The position numbers and the translations under genes were made by a program. 57,174 nt of DNA from a virus: positions 1-57,174 of IMG/VR virus record IMGVR_UViG_3300047472_000206. One strand, 5' to 3'. This document shows positions 41,320 to 50,105 of the stretch, one piece after another. The notes under the pieces were generated by a model, which worked only from the letters and a program-made list of their open reading frames with translations, did no database searches and was not told the origin of the DNA. Numbering within the stretch: the first letter of the stretch is position 1; each line of letters opens with the position of its first letter.

Positions 41320-42281
41320 TGGCCGATACCAAACTGACCCTGGGCGATTTCACCTTCGAGGAATTCGAAATTCCCGACCGCATCCCGCTGGGCGGCGAGC
41401 AGGCGCTGGTTGTCCACAAGCTGCCTGGCGGCGCGCGCGTCGTCCAGTCGATGGGGCGCGACGACGCGCCGATTTCCTGGTCCGGGCTGATGCTGGGCCC
41501 CGACTCGCTCGACCGCGCGCGGCAGCTCGACCTGATGCGCGCGCAAGGCCTGCCGCTGCAGTTCCAGTTCTTCGGCTTCAACTACCAGGTCAAGATCAAG
41601 AGTTTCGTCCCGTCGATCGAGCGCTTTTACCGCGTACCGTTCACCATCGAGCTGATGGTGGTGGTCGATAACACGCAGGGCCAGCCGCAGCCGGGCGAGG
41701 ACAGCGCGGACACGACGATCCGCGCCGACACCGCCACGGCCGTCACGCTGGCCGACCAGGTCGGCGACGACCAGGTGAGTGCCGCCGTCGATCAGCTGAA
41801 CACGTCCGTCGGCGCAGTGCCGGACTTCAGTCAGGCTTCGCCGGCGGCGCTGGCGCCCGTCAGCGCTTCCGCGAATGCAGTCTTGGCGCAGGCCACGATC
41901 ACATCTGACGGCGACGATGTTACGGTTGCGAGCGTTGACACCGTCGGCGGCGTGGCCACCGGCTATCCGGTCTCGACGTCTGCGCCAGCGTTCCAGGCGC
42001 AGCTGGCGGCAACGCAGCGCCTGCCGGTGCTGGCCAGCCTGATGTCGGTCGTCGGCCGGATTTCGGCGAATGTGGCGCTGCTGGGGCCGAACACGTCCGC
42101 GCGGCGCGTCACCCAGGCCGGCGGATCCCTGTTCAAGCTCGCGGAGCAAGAATATGGCGACGCGTCGCGCTGGTCCGCCATCGCGCAGGCAAACAATTTG
42201 ACAGACCCGGTCCTGACCGGCGTGCAGACCCTTGATATTCCGCAGAACCCGGCCGACGCCGGCGGCGTGTTCACCCAATAA
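41319..42281 (+). CDS. Baseplate hub adaptor with LysM domain, 320 aa
   Basis: The N-terminal domain (about residues 1-120, TLGDFTFEEFEIPDRIPLGG) resembles Mu gp43-type tail proteins. A Thr/Asp/Val-rich linker leads to a C-terminal LysM-like segment GGSLFKLAEQEYGDASRWSA and TDPVLTGVQTLDIP, which binds glycan or joins the tape measure end. It abuts the tape measure by one base. Confidence 0.8.
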   Translation: MADTKLTLGDFTFEEFEIPDRIPLGGEQALVVHKLPGGARVVQSMGRDDAPISWSGLMLGPDSLDRARQLDLMRAQGLPLQFQFFGFNYQVKIKSFVPSIERFYRVPFTIELMVVVDNTQGQPQPGEDSADTTIRADTATAVTLADQVGDDQVSAAVDQLNTSVGAVPDFSQASPAALAPVSASANAVLAQATITSDGDDVTVASVDTVGGVATGYPVSTSAPAFQAQLAATQRLPVLASLMSVVGRISANVALLGPNTSARRVTQAGGSLFKLAEQEYGDASRWSAIAQANNLTDPVLTGVQTLDIPQNPADAGGVFTQ

Positions 42282-42286
42282 ATCCC

Positions 42287-43411
42287 ATGCTCAATGATCC
42301 AAACAGCGGCAGCACGTCGCAGAGTCCGCGCGGACTCGTTTTCGCGAACGGCCAGCGCCTGGCCGGATTACTGTCGTTCAGCGTCGAGAACAATAACTTC
42401 TTCCACGCTGACACCTTCCAGTTCACGCTGGTGATATCCGAGCAGTCAGCGGCGACCGACCTCAATTGGTGGTCGCAGCAAGAAAAGCTCGAGATCGAGC
42501 TGTTCGGCGGGCTGCCAGACGACCCCGACAACTTCGACAAGACCGACCTGGCCAGCTACATGGTCGGCTACGTCGATGATCTGGAGTTCGACCTGGTCGG
42601 CGACCAGATGACATTTACCGGCCGCGACCTGACGTCGAAGCTGATCGATACGAAAAATACGCTGTTCGATCAGGCCATGAAGCCGCTGACGGCATCGAAG
42701 ATCGTAAGCGCCATCGCCGCCGCCGTGGGCCTCCAGGCGGCGGTGACTGATACGCCAGAGGCCACGCCGAGCGGCACCTATTATCAGATCATCGATTCGT
42801 TGCTGAAATCGCATTGCTCGTACTGGGACATCGTCTCGAAATTGGCGCAGATCGAGGGCTTCCAGACCTACGTCGTTGGCCACACGCTGTATTTCGAGCC
42901 GCGCGCAGCGGTGGGCGCCGAGCCGTACGTGCTCCAGTGGACGCCAGGCCTGAACGGCGGGCCTCCGGCATCGAACGCGGTCACGCTGCACTTCACACGC
43001 AATTTGTCGATCGCCAAGGATCTCAAGGTCGAGGTGATGTCGTTCAATCCGAAATCGGGGAAGACATTCAAGGCGACGGCGACGCGGCCGCGCGCCGGCA
43101 GCGGGAAGGCTGTGCCGTTCGAGCAGCAACAGACGTACGTTTTCAACGTGGCGAACAAGACGCAGGCCCAGGTGCAGGCGATCGCAAACGCCAAGCTGCA
43201 GGAATTGAGCCTCCACGAAATGAACCTGAGCGCCACCATGCCGGCCGACCCAGTGCTCACTCCGCGCAACCTGATCCAGGTGCGCGGGACCGGCACCGCT
43301 TTCGATCAGGCCTATTTCGCCACGTCGATCCGCCGAAATTACTCGCGGGACGAGGGCTTCATGATGACCGTGCTGGCCAAGAACCAGACGCCGAACGAGC
43401 CGACACAATGA
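42287..43411 (+). CDS. Baseplate hub protein, gpD-like, 374 aa
   Basis: P2 gpD/T4 gp27-type hub on which the spike sits. Features include VGYVDDLEFDLVGDQMTFTG and the late domain (NLIQVRGTGTAFDQAYFATS then RNYSRDEGFMMTV). It overlaps the spike gene by four bases. Confidence 0.87.
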   Translation: MLNDPNSGSTSQSPRGLVFANGQRLAGLLSFSVENNNFFHADTFQFTLVISEQSAATDLNWWSQQEKLEIELFGGLPDDPDNFDKTDLASYMVGYVDDLEFDLVGDQMTFTGRDLTSKLIDTKNTLFDQAMKPLTASKIVSAIAAAVGLQAAVTDTPEATPSGTYYQIIDSLLKSHCSYWDIVSKLAQIEGFQTYVVGHTLYFEPRAAVGAEPYVLQWTPGLNGGPPASNAVTLHFTRNLSIAKDLKVEVMSFNPKSGKTFKATATRPRAGSGKAVPFEQQQTYVFNVANKTQAQVQAIANAKLQELSLHEMNLSATMPADPVLTPRNLIQVRGTGTAFDQAYFATSIRRNYSRDEGFMMTVLAKNQTPNEPTQ

Positions 43412-44079
43412 ACCAGATCGAGAACCACATGCGCCGCGCGGCGCAGCAGTCGATGCAGGGCGTCGGTAGCACGCGCTACGGCACCGTCTCAAGCTACGAT
43501 CCCAACACGTTCAGCGCGATCATCCTGATGCAGCCGGAAGGCGTGCTGACTGGCTGGCTGCCGATCGAGACGATCCAGGTCGGCGCCGGCTGGGGTATTT
43601 GCGCCGCGCCGAACGTCGGCGATCTGGCGCGCGTCGAGTTCCAGGAAGGCGACATGAGCGCCGGCATGGTGACGGGATTCTTTTTCAATGACAGTGCTAG
43701 GCCGCCAGCCACGCCGGCCGGCGAGTTCGCACTGGTGCACAAGTCGGGATCGCTCTTGAAATTCCACAACGACGGCAGCGTCGAATTGGCAGCTGCGCAG
43801 AACCTGCGCGCGACGGTCGGCGGCAATGCCAGCATCGCCGTCACCGGCAACATCACCAGCAGCGCGACGTCCTGGAAGCATACGGGAAACTTGAGCGTGG
43901 TCGGCATCATTGGCGCCACCGGGAATATCAATTCTGGCGCGGCCATTACTGCCGCGACCAGTGTGACAGCGCCGAACGTTGCCGGCACAATCGACGTTTC
44001 TTTCGGTGGCAAGTCGAGCATCAACCACCACCACAGCGGCGGAACGCTGTCTGGCGGCATCACCGGAGCGCCGGCATGA
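43408..44079 (+). CDS. Baseplate spike protein, gpV-like, 223 aa
   Basis: Membrane-piercing spike: an OB domain (RYGTVSSYDPNTFSAIILMQ, GDLARVEFQEGDMSAGMVTG) followed by a beta-helix of short repeats (ITSSATSWKHTGNLSVVGII) and the tip NHHHSGGTLSGG, whose clustered His suits a metal-binding apex. Normal length for P2 gpV. Confidence 0.92.
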   Translation: MNQIENHMRRAAQQSMQGVGSTRYGTVSSYDPNTFSAIILMQPEGVLTGWLPIETIQVGAGWGICAAPNVGDLARVEFQEGDMSAGMVTGFFFNDSARPPATPAGEFALVHKSGSLLKFHNDGSVELAAAQNLRATVGGNASIAVTGNITSSATSWKHTGNLSVVGIIGATGNINSGAAITAATSVTAPNVAGTIDVSFGGKSSINHHHSGGTLSGGITGAPA

Positions 44080-44441
44080 GCGACCTGAACCACTACGTAG
44101 GCAACGACCTGGCCGTCTCGACGACGGGCGACATCGACGTCGCCAGCGGCACGCTCGAGGGCCAGCAGCGCGTGCTGCGCCGGCTCACGACCAACCCATC
44201 CGATTACATCTGGCACCCGACGTACGGCGCCGGCGTGCCGGCCGAGGTAGGTGGTGATGGGGACGCGGCCCGCATCACCGGCGTCATCCGCGCGCAGATT
44301 TTCAACGAGTCGGTGGTATCGCAATCACCTGACCCGGTCATCACGGTCACGGCCATCGATGACGGCGTGAGCGCCCAGGTGCTCTACACCGACGCAGCAA
44401 CAGGCCAGCCGGCCAGCCTTTCTTTCGACATCTCCAGGTAA
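44076..44441 (+). CDS. Baseplate wedge protein, gpW/gp25-like, 121 aa
   Basis: DLAVSTTGDIDVASGTLEGQ followed by QRVLRRLTTNPSDYIWHPTY and GAGVP is the gp25/gpW-type wedge signature. It initiates sheath assembly. It overlaps the spike gene and precedes gpJ. Confidence 0.88.
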   Translation: MSDLNHYVGNDLAVSTTGDIDVASGTLEGQQRVLRRLTTNPSDYIWHPTYGAGVPAEVGGDGDAARITGVIRAQIFNESVVSQSPDPVITVTAIDDGVSAQVLYTDAATGQPASLSFDISR

Positions 44442-44444
44442 CCC

Positions 44445-45563
44445 ATGACCGCTTTGAACACCAAGACGTTCACCACCATGGTGACGGATCAGATCACGTC
44501 CATCCAAGCCAAGGCGTCGCAGCTCATCAACTTCACGATTGGCTCGGTGCTGCGCGCGCTGGTCGAGACGAACGCAGCGGTCGGCCTATGGCTGCAGGGC
44601 ATGATCGTCCAGCTGCTCGGCACGACCCGCGCTTCGACGTCGAGCGGCAGCGACCTCGACACATGGATGGCTGACTACGGCGTCTTTCGGCTGCCGGCGA
44701 CGGCCGCCATGGGCTTCCTCACCTTTTCACGCTTCACGGCGACGGCTCAGGCCATCATCCCATTCGGCACGCTGGTGCAGACGCCGGACGGCTTGCAGCA
44801 GTTCGCCGTCTCGGTCGACCTAAGCAACGCCGCCTATACGCCAGCCGGCTACGTGATCGCCGCTGGCACGACCAGCGTCACCGTGCCGGCAGTGGCTGTG
44901 ACCGCGGCGGCGGCCGGGAACGTCGGCGCGAACCAGATCACGGCGCTGGGCCAGTCCATCCTGTATGTCGATACCGTGAATAACGCGCTGGCGTTCGTCG
45001 GCGGCAGCGATGCCGAGCAGGATCCGGCGCTGCGCTCGCGCTTCGTGCTGTACATCGCGTCGCTGGCCAGGGCTACCGTCACGGCGGTGAAATTGGCGGC
45101 GACATCGGTCCAGCCGGGCCTGTCGTGCACGCTGACCGAGAACCAGCAGTACAACGGCACGGCCGATATCGGCTACTTTTATGTCGTGCTCGACGACGGT
45201 AGCGGCGCGCCGCCGACGCCACTCATCGCCGCCGTCAGCAGCGCCATCGATGCCGTGCGCGCGATCACCACGCGGTTCGGCGTGTTCGCCCCGGTCGTCA
45301 TACATGCGGCGGTGACGCTGACGGTCACGCTCGCCGCCGGCGCGCCGAGCGGTACCAGGACGCTGGTGCAGACAGCAATCCAGAACTACATCAATGCGCT
45401 GGGCGACGGCGTCGGCCTGGCCTATTCGCGATTGATCCAGGTGGCCTATGACGCCTCGCCGTCCGTGGTGAACGTGTCGAGCCTGCTGATCAATGGTGGC
45501 ACGGCCGACCTGAGCGCCACCGGGCAGCAGGTCATCAAATATTCGACCGTGGTGGTGTCCTGA
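44445..45563 (+). CDS. Baseplate J-family protein, 372 aa
   Basis: Family features: GSVLRALVETNAAVGLWLQG, the SGSDLDTWMADYGVFRLPAT segment and AEQDPALRSRFVLYIASLAR. P2 gpJ forms the baseplate periphery with gpW and gpI. Next to gpI with one-base contact. Confidence 0.93.
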   Translation: MTALNTKTFTTMVTDQITSIQAKASQLINFTIGSVLRALVETNAAVGLWLQGMIVQLLGTTRASTSSGSDLDTWMADYGVFRLPATAAMGFLTFSRFTATAQAIIPFGTLVQTPDGLQQFAVSVDLSNAAYTPAGYVIAAGTTSVTVPAVAVTAAAAGNVGANQITALGQSILYVDTVNNALAFVGGSDAEQDPALRSRFVLYIASLARATVTAVKLAATSVQPGLSCTLTENQQYNGTADIGYFYVVLDDGSGAPPTPLIAAVSSAIDAVRAITTRFGVFAPVVIHAAVTLTVTLAAGAPSGTRTLVQTAIQNYINALGDGVGLAYSRLIQVAYDASPSVVNVSSLLINGGTADLSATGQQVIKYSTVVVS

Positions 45564-46150
45564 TGGCGACCGGCGACCAAGATGATTTCCTCGCTCGGCT
45601 GAAATCGACACTGCCACCGTGGTTCACGGACGACACGCCGATCCTCGATGCGGTGCTGTATGGCTGGGCTGCGACTTGGACGTTTATTTACGCGCTGCTG
45701 GCCTATGCGAAGCAGCAGACCAGGATCCTGACAGCTTCCGATGGCTGGCTCGACATGATCTCGGGCGATTTCTTCGGCAACCTGCTCCTGCGGAAAACGG
45801 GCCAGACCGACCAGAGCTACCGGACAGCCATCCAGGCAAACATCTTTCGTGAGCGCGCGACACGCGATGCCGTGACGCGAATGTCCGAAGACATCACCGG
45901 GCGCACACCGATCGTGATCGAGCAGGCGCGCATTCTGGACTATGGCATCTACAGCGGGCCGACGTCGTTCTACGGCGCCACGGCGCGCTACGGCAGCCAA
46001 CTGTTGACCACGAAATACCAGTGCTTCGTCAAGGTCTACCGGCCGCTGCCAGGCACGCAGTGGTACGGCCTGACCGACGCGGACATCTATTCGGCGATCG
46101 ATTCGGTCCGTCCAGTCGACGTGACGATCTGGGTTCAGATTTTAAATTAG
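45563..46150 (+). CDS. Baseplate or tail protein I-like, 195 aa
   Basis: Position after gpJ and sequence (LPPWFTDDTPILDAVLYGWA, DGWLDMISGDFFG then NLLLRKTG) fit gpI-like or DUF2612-type peripheral baseplate proteins that attach fibres. Confidence 0.82.
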   Translation: MATGDQDDFLARLKSTLPPWFTDDTPILDAVLYGWAATWTFIYALLAYAKQQTRILTASDGWLDMISGDFFGNLLLRKTGQTDQSYRTAIQANIFRERATRDAVTRMSEDITGRTPIVIEQARILDYGIYSGPTSFYGATARYGSQLLTTKYQCFVKVYRPLPGTQWYGLTDADIYSAIDSVRPVDVTIWVQILN

Positions 46151-46157
46151 GAGAAAT

Positions 46158-47234
46158 ATGGATCGCGCTACCGCATATCCGAACGAGGAAACGACCGAGA
46201 TCGACGTCCTGAACACGAACAAGTTCGCGATGATCGGCTTGGGTAAGCTCGCGCTGGCGATAATCGGCACGGGCCCCGTGCTGCACGGGTTGCCGTGCAC
46301 GCCCGGCGCCGGCCTGACGGTCCAAGTTGCCGCCGGCCAGATTTACCTGGTCGAGCAGACCGATGCCACGGCTTATTCGTCGCTGGGCGTCGACACGCAC
46401 ACCCTCGTGAAGCAGGGCTTGCTGCTCGACCCGGTCAGCCTGAACTGTCCAGCGCCGACGACGGCCGGCCAGGCCATAAATTATCTGGTCCAGATCGGCT
46501 ACCAAGACGCCGACACCGGTCCGGTGGTGCTGCCGTTCTACAACGCCAGCAACCCGACGGTGCCATATACCGGGCCGGGCGGCAATGGCGCACCCGTCGC
46601 GACTGTGCGTTCCGCCCAATGCCTTGTCGCAGTGAAGGCGGGCACCGCAGCTGCTGCCGGCAGTCAGACTACGCCAGCCGTCGATGCTGGCTTCGTCGCG
46701 GCCTACGTTGTCACTGTGCCGACCGGCGCCACCAGTGTCGCAAGTGGGAACATCGTTGCCGCAGCCAATGCCCCGTTTCTGGCCGGCCTGCTCAACTCCC
46801 ATCATCACGGCACGGCTGGCCAGGCGCCGCAAATCGATCTTACGAGCGAGGTCAGTGGAATTATTCCTATCGCAAACCTGCCCGCTACGGTTCGGGCCGG
46901 GTATTACACCGACACCGGAATCGCCAACGCTTATGTGGTCGCACTGGCGCCATCCGTATCAAGCTACGTGAACGGCTTGACCGTTAAATTTCGCGCCGCA
47001 AACGGAAATGCTGCGGCATCGACTCTGGATGCGGGCGCTGGTCCGCGCCCGCTACTCAACAACGGCGCTGGCGCACTCATTTCCGGCGACCTTCCGGTCA
47101 ACGGGCTCGTGACAGCAACTTACGACGCGAATCTCAATTCTTGGCTTCTCGAGAGTCTGGTGCTATCCCAGATTCCGTCGTCGAGCAGCACTTCCGCAGC
47201 GCTTGCGCTGTATCAACTCGGTCTTGTCATGTAA
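46158..47234 (+). CDS. Tail fibre protein, 358 aa
   Basis: The N-terminal half (NTNKFAMIGLGKLALAIIGT) resembles proteins linking fibre to baseplate. LNSHHHGTAGQAPQIDLTSE and an Asn/Ala-rich beta section are like fibre shafts with metal-binding His clusters. RBS GGAGAA before ATG 46158. Receptor specificity unknown. Confidence 0.8.
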   Translation: MDRATAYPNEETTEIDVLNTNKFAMIGLGKLALAIIGTGPVLHGLPCTPGAGLTVQVAAGQIYLVEQTDATAYSSLGVDTHTLVKQGLLLDPVSLNCPAPTTAGQAINYLVQIGYQDADTGPVVLPFYNASNPTVPYTGPGGNGAPVATVRSAQCLVAVKAGTAAAAGSQTTPAVDAGFVAAYVVTVPTGATSVASGNIVAAANAPFLAGLLNSHHHGTAGQAPQIDLTSEVSGIIPIANLPATVRAGYYTDTGIANAYVVALAPSVSSYVNGLTVKFRAANGNAAASTLDAGAGPRPLLNNGAGALISGDLPVNGLVTATYDANLNSWLLESLVLSQIPSSSSTSAALALYQLGLVM

Positions 47235-47243
47235 GGAGTTTCA

Positions 47244-47648
47244 ATGTCAGTAAATGCAAACTACGCGTCCACTCCCATCTCGGGCGTTGCGGCGCTGACG
47301 ACTGGAGACACGTCGCGAACGGCGCCTGTCGGCGGAGGATCGGCGATTTTTTCGCCTGGCGCGACCGGCGGCATGTGTGAGCGCGTCGTCATCATGCCCA
47401 CTGCGACCACTATCACCTCCGTCGTTCGACTCTTCAAATACGACGGCACGACAGCGCATCTTTATATGGAAGTGCCAGTGGTAACCCAGACCGTCACGCC
47501 GTCGGCCGCTGTAACTGCCACGGCGCTGACCGCCGTCGCATTCCCGGAGTATTTTCCGATCGCCTTGCCGGCGAACTGGTCCTTGCGCGCGACGGTGAAC
47601 GATGCTCAAACTGGAATCCAGGTACACGCGGAAGGAGGGGCATTCTAA
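47244..47648 (+). CDS. Tail-fibre-associated protein, 134 aa
   Basis: Thr/Ala/Val-rich beta protein between fibre and Gly-rich tip genes, ending one base before the next start (TAATG). Probably part of the receptor-binding complex. No family name is recognised. Confidence 0.68.
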   Translation: MSVNANYASTPISGVAALTTGDTSRTAPVGGGSAIFSPGATGGMCERVVIMPTATTITSVVRLFKYDGTTAHLYMEVPVVTQTVTPSAAVTATALTAVAFPEYFPIALPANWSLRATVNDAQTGIQVHAEGGAF

Positions 47649-48418
47649 TGAACCGAGGACTTATTGGCTTCCCGTATCCGACAGGTCGGCAAGTAACTAA
47701 CGCAGGGACCGCGTCGCCGGGCCAGAGCACATTGCCTGGCAACGGCACGATGAAGTCCTCCATTTTGGTTTTTGATTCCCGGCCGGGAACGCACACTTGG
47801 CTCGTCCCGCAGGGCGTGTACAAGATCCGCTCCGCATCAGTGGGTGCTGGCGGGCTCGGTACTTCTTCCGCCCCAGGCTCATCTGGCGGCTACGAGGAAA
47901 TTATCCTAAATGTCCTTCCAGGGCAGTCGCTCGTATATGTGAACGGTGCCGGCGGAACGCTCTCCACTCCAAACGGCGGAACATCGTCGTTTGCCGGCTT
48001 GATTAGCGCAACAGGTGGACAAACTGCAGGTGGATCGCCAGGAGTTGGCAGTGGAGGAAGTGTAAGTTCCTCTGGCGCGGCTGGAACTGGCTCCAATGGA
48101 GGCCCGTCCTCGGGGAATCGTTTCGGGAACGGATTTTCTTCAACCGGCACCGGGGGTTCGGGATGGGGCGGAGGAAGTGCCAGTTCTGTCGGTGGAAACG
48201 GTGGTATTGATGGTTTCGGACTCGGCTTTTTGCCGGGCCTAGGAGGAGCGCTCAACACCCCAGGCGGCTATGGCGCTGGTGGTGGTAGCGGCGCCCCTGG
48301 TGGATATGGAGCCGGGTCGGGATCCGGCGGGGGCGGTGGTGGTGGTGGGGCTGGGTTGATTGGATCTTCAGGCGCGAATGGCGGCAACGGCGGCACAATT
48401 ATCGAGGTGATCGGATGA
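47648..48418 (+). CDS. Glycine-rich tail tip adhesin-like protein, 256 aa
   Basis: A compact N-terminal domain (residues 1-110) is followed by about 130 residues of Gly/Ser-rich sequence with GGSG/GGGG runs. The design resembles gp38-like adhesins, in which polyglycine helices form the receptor-binding tip, and Gly-rich tail fibre tips of other phages. An equally possible view is a Gly-rich fibre of unrelated origin. It follows the fibre gene and overlaps the next gene by four bases. Confidence 0.7.
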   Translation: MNRGLIGFPYPTGRQVTNAGTASPGQSTLPGNGTMKSSILVFDSRPGTHTWLVPQGVYKIRSASVGAGGLGTSSAPGSSGGYEEIILNVLPGQSLVYVNGAGGTLSTPNGGTSSFAGLISATGGQTAGGSPGVGSGGSVSSSGAAGTGSNGGPSSGNRFGNGFSSTGTGGSGWGGGSASSVGGNGGIDGFGLGFLPGLGGALNTPGGYGAGGGSGAPGGYGAGSGSGGGGGGGGAGLIGSSGANGGNGGTIIEVIG

Positions 48419-48633
48419 CTATTCAAAATTATGCGCGCTGCGGTGCCGACAATATTGTGATCGAGACCTGGGCACCTCCAGCATCAATGTCAACCCTCAT
48501 CCCTTCGCAGGTCTTCGATGCTGTTGTTGCACCACAGTTTGTTCCATGCCCGAACGATGTTAGCCAGCTCTGGATTCATGACCCGATCGCTAACACCTGG
48601 ACCGCGCCGATCGGTGCGCCGCCGACGCAGTAA
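48415..48633 (+). CDS. Small fibre-module protein, 72 aa
   Basis: MTIQNYARCGADNIVIETWA followed by QLWIHDPIANTWTAPIGAPP. Its location suggests a fibre assembly protein or tip component. It ends before a terminator. Function is unknown. Confidence 0.62.
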   Translation: MTIQNYARCGADNIVIETWAPPASMSTLIPSQVFDAVVAPQFVPCPNDVSQLWIHDPIANTWTAPIGAPPTQ

Positions 48634-48652
48634 CTCGCCTCGTTTTCACAGG

Positions 48653-48673
48653 CCGCCTCCGGGCGGTTTTTTT
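48653..48673 (+). terminator. Terminator between tail and lysis modules
   Basis: Stem CCGCC/GGCGG with a four-base loop and seven T, followed by TCTGGAG, the ribosome site of the next gene. Confidence 0.85.
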
Positions 48674-48688
48674 ACGTCTGGAGCATTT

Positions 48689-49222
48689 ATGCAGGTAACC
48701 GAGATCCACGAAGAAAAAAACACCTTTCAGGTGGACGTCAACATTCCCGGCCACGACGCGCGCGGCGCCGCCTCGGCGCTGTTCGTGCGCACGCGCAAGC
48801 AGCTCATCGAGCGCGAGGCCGGCCGCTGCTGGCTGTCCGGCCTGACTGCCGAGCAGCTGGGCGCGCCGCTCGAGGCGCACCACTATCCGATCGAGCGCTG
48901 CTTTGCCGAGGGCATCGACTGGGTGCGGTTTTCGAACGATGCAAAGTTCGGTCACTGGGGCCCGTATGCCCAGGGCTTCGACTGGACCAAGTTCTTCGAT
49001 GGCGCCGCGCCCGGTGCGACCGGTTGCCTGGTTCCGGTCGACCCCTACCTGTTCGTCGACGACATGACCGTGAACGGCCGACTGCTGGGCAAGCAGTATC
49101 ACACCGGCAAGGACGAGGGCATCCACGACCTGCCGGAGCCGGTCTGGCTGGCGCAGAAATACATGGTCGAGGGCTACAAGTTTTCTGCCGTCGAAGTCGT
49201 CCACCACGCGCAGGAGGCTTGA
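48689..49222 (+). CDS. HNH-like phage protein, 177 aa
   Basis: REAGRCWLSGLTAEQLG followed by EAHHYPIERCFAEGIDW has the Cys-x2-3-Gly and His-His look of degenerate HNH nucleases. The remainder (FDGAAPGATGCLVPVDPYLF, GIHDLPEPVWLAQKYMVEGY) is a conserved phage domain of unknown role. Start at ATG 48689 after the TCTGGAG site. Confidence 0.72.
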   Translation: MQVTEIHEEKNTFQVDVNIPGHDARGAASALFVRTRKQLIEREAGRCWLSGLTAEQLGAPLEAHHYPIERCFAEGIDWVRFSNDAKFGHWGPYAQGFDWTKFFDGAAPGATGCLVPVDPYLFVDDMTVNGRLLGKQYHTGKDEGIHDLPEPVWLAQKYMVEGYKFSAVEVVHHAQEA

Positions 49223-49626
49223 TGACGGAACGCAAGCATCCCGCCGACACGCCGCCGCTGAACCCGCTGCAGGTCAGCGACCAGGCAGACCTCCGCGAGC
49301 TGGTCGACGTCATCCGCAAGCTGTCCATCGACCTGCATGCCCTGAAGGGCAGCCTGGCCGCCAACACATCGCTCACGCTTGAGACGCTGGAGAAGCAGCA
49401 ACAGCAGCACGTGCGCCTGACAGCCTTCGAAGAGAAGCTGACGGCGGTGGCGACGTCGACGTCTGATATGACGACCCTCTTTGAGGCCGGCCGCAAAGGA
49501 GTCGGCTTCTTCCAGGGCGCCGGCCGGCTGCTGTTCCGCCTGGCCAGCTGGTTGCGCCCAATCCTGATCGCCGGCGGGATCGTCTGGGGTCTCATGCATG
49601 GCCAATGGCCGAAGGGAGGCGAATGA
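49222..49626 (+). CDS. Membrane protein of lysis module, holin candidate, 134 aa
   Basis: A long helical N-terminal part, then one or two hydrophobic segments at the C-terminus (FRLASWLRPILIAGGIVWGL, residues 107-126). Position just before the endolysin makes a holin or holin regulator plausible. The single membrane segment would be a class III-type holin, or it may need the next gene product. Confidence 0.65.
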   Translation: MTERKHPADTPPLNPLQVSDQADLRELVDVIRKLSIDLHALKGSLAANTSLTLETLEKQQQQHVRLTAFEEKLTAVATSTSDMTTLFEAGRKGVGFFQGAGRLLFRLASWLRPILIAGGIVWGLMHGQWPKGGE

Positions 49627-50105
49627 AGCCCGAAGATTTTATTGCCGCGCTGGCGCCGGCCGCGCGCGCATCGATGGCGCGTACCAAAATCCCGGCCAGC
49701 TTCACGATCGCCCAAGCCGCGCTCGAGTCCGGCTGGGGTGCGTCGAAACTGACCGTCAGCGCCAAGAACCTGTTCAACATCAAGGCTGACAGCGCCTGGC
49801 GTGGCCCGATGCTGCGCATGCCGAGCACCGAGTGCGTCGCCGGCCATGACGTGCTGCAGCCGGCGGCCTGGCGCGTGTATCCGGACTGGCTGGCCAGCAT
49901 CGAGGATCACGCCAATTTCCTGCTGCCGACGACAAACCCGCGGTACGCGCCGGCGTTCGCGCGCTGCGACAACGGCGAGGCCTTCGCCGTGGCCGTGGCT
50001 GCCGCCGGCTACGCCACCGATCCGAATTACGCCGCGAAGCTCATCGCCACGATGCGCTCGCACAACCTGAAGCAGTTCGACCAACCTCAAGGAGTAAAAC
50101 CATGA
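49623..50105 (+). CDS. Endolysin, FlgJ-type glucosaminidase, 160 aa
   Basis: Peptidoglycan hydrolase of the GH73 family: KIPASFTIAQAALESGWGAS holds the catalytic Glu (ALESGWG), then KNLFNIKAD and YPDWLASIEDHANFL are family features. No signal peptide; release would need the holin. It overlaps both neighbours by four bases. Confidence 0.93.
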   Translation: MKPEDFIAALAPAARASMARTKIPASFTIAQAALESGWGASKLTVSAKNLFNIKADSAWRGPMLRMPSTECVAGHDVLQPAAWRVYPDWLASIEDHANFLLPTTNPRYAPAFARCDNGEAFAVAVAAAGYATDPNYAAKLIATMRSHNLKQFDQPQGVKP

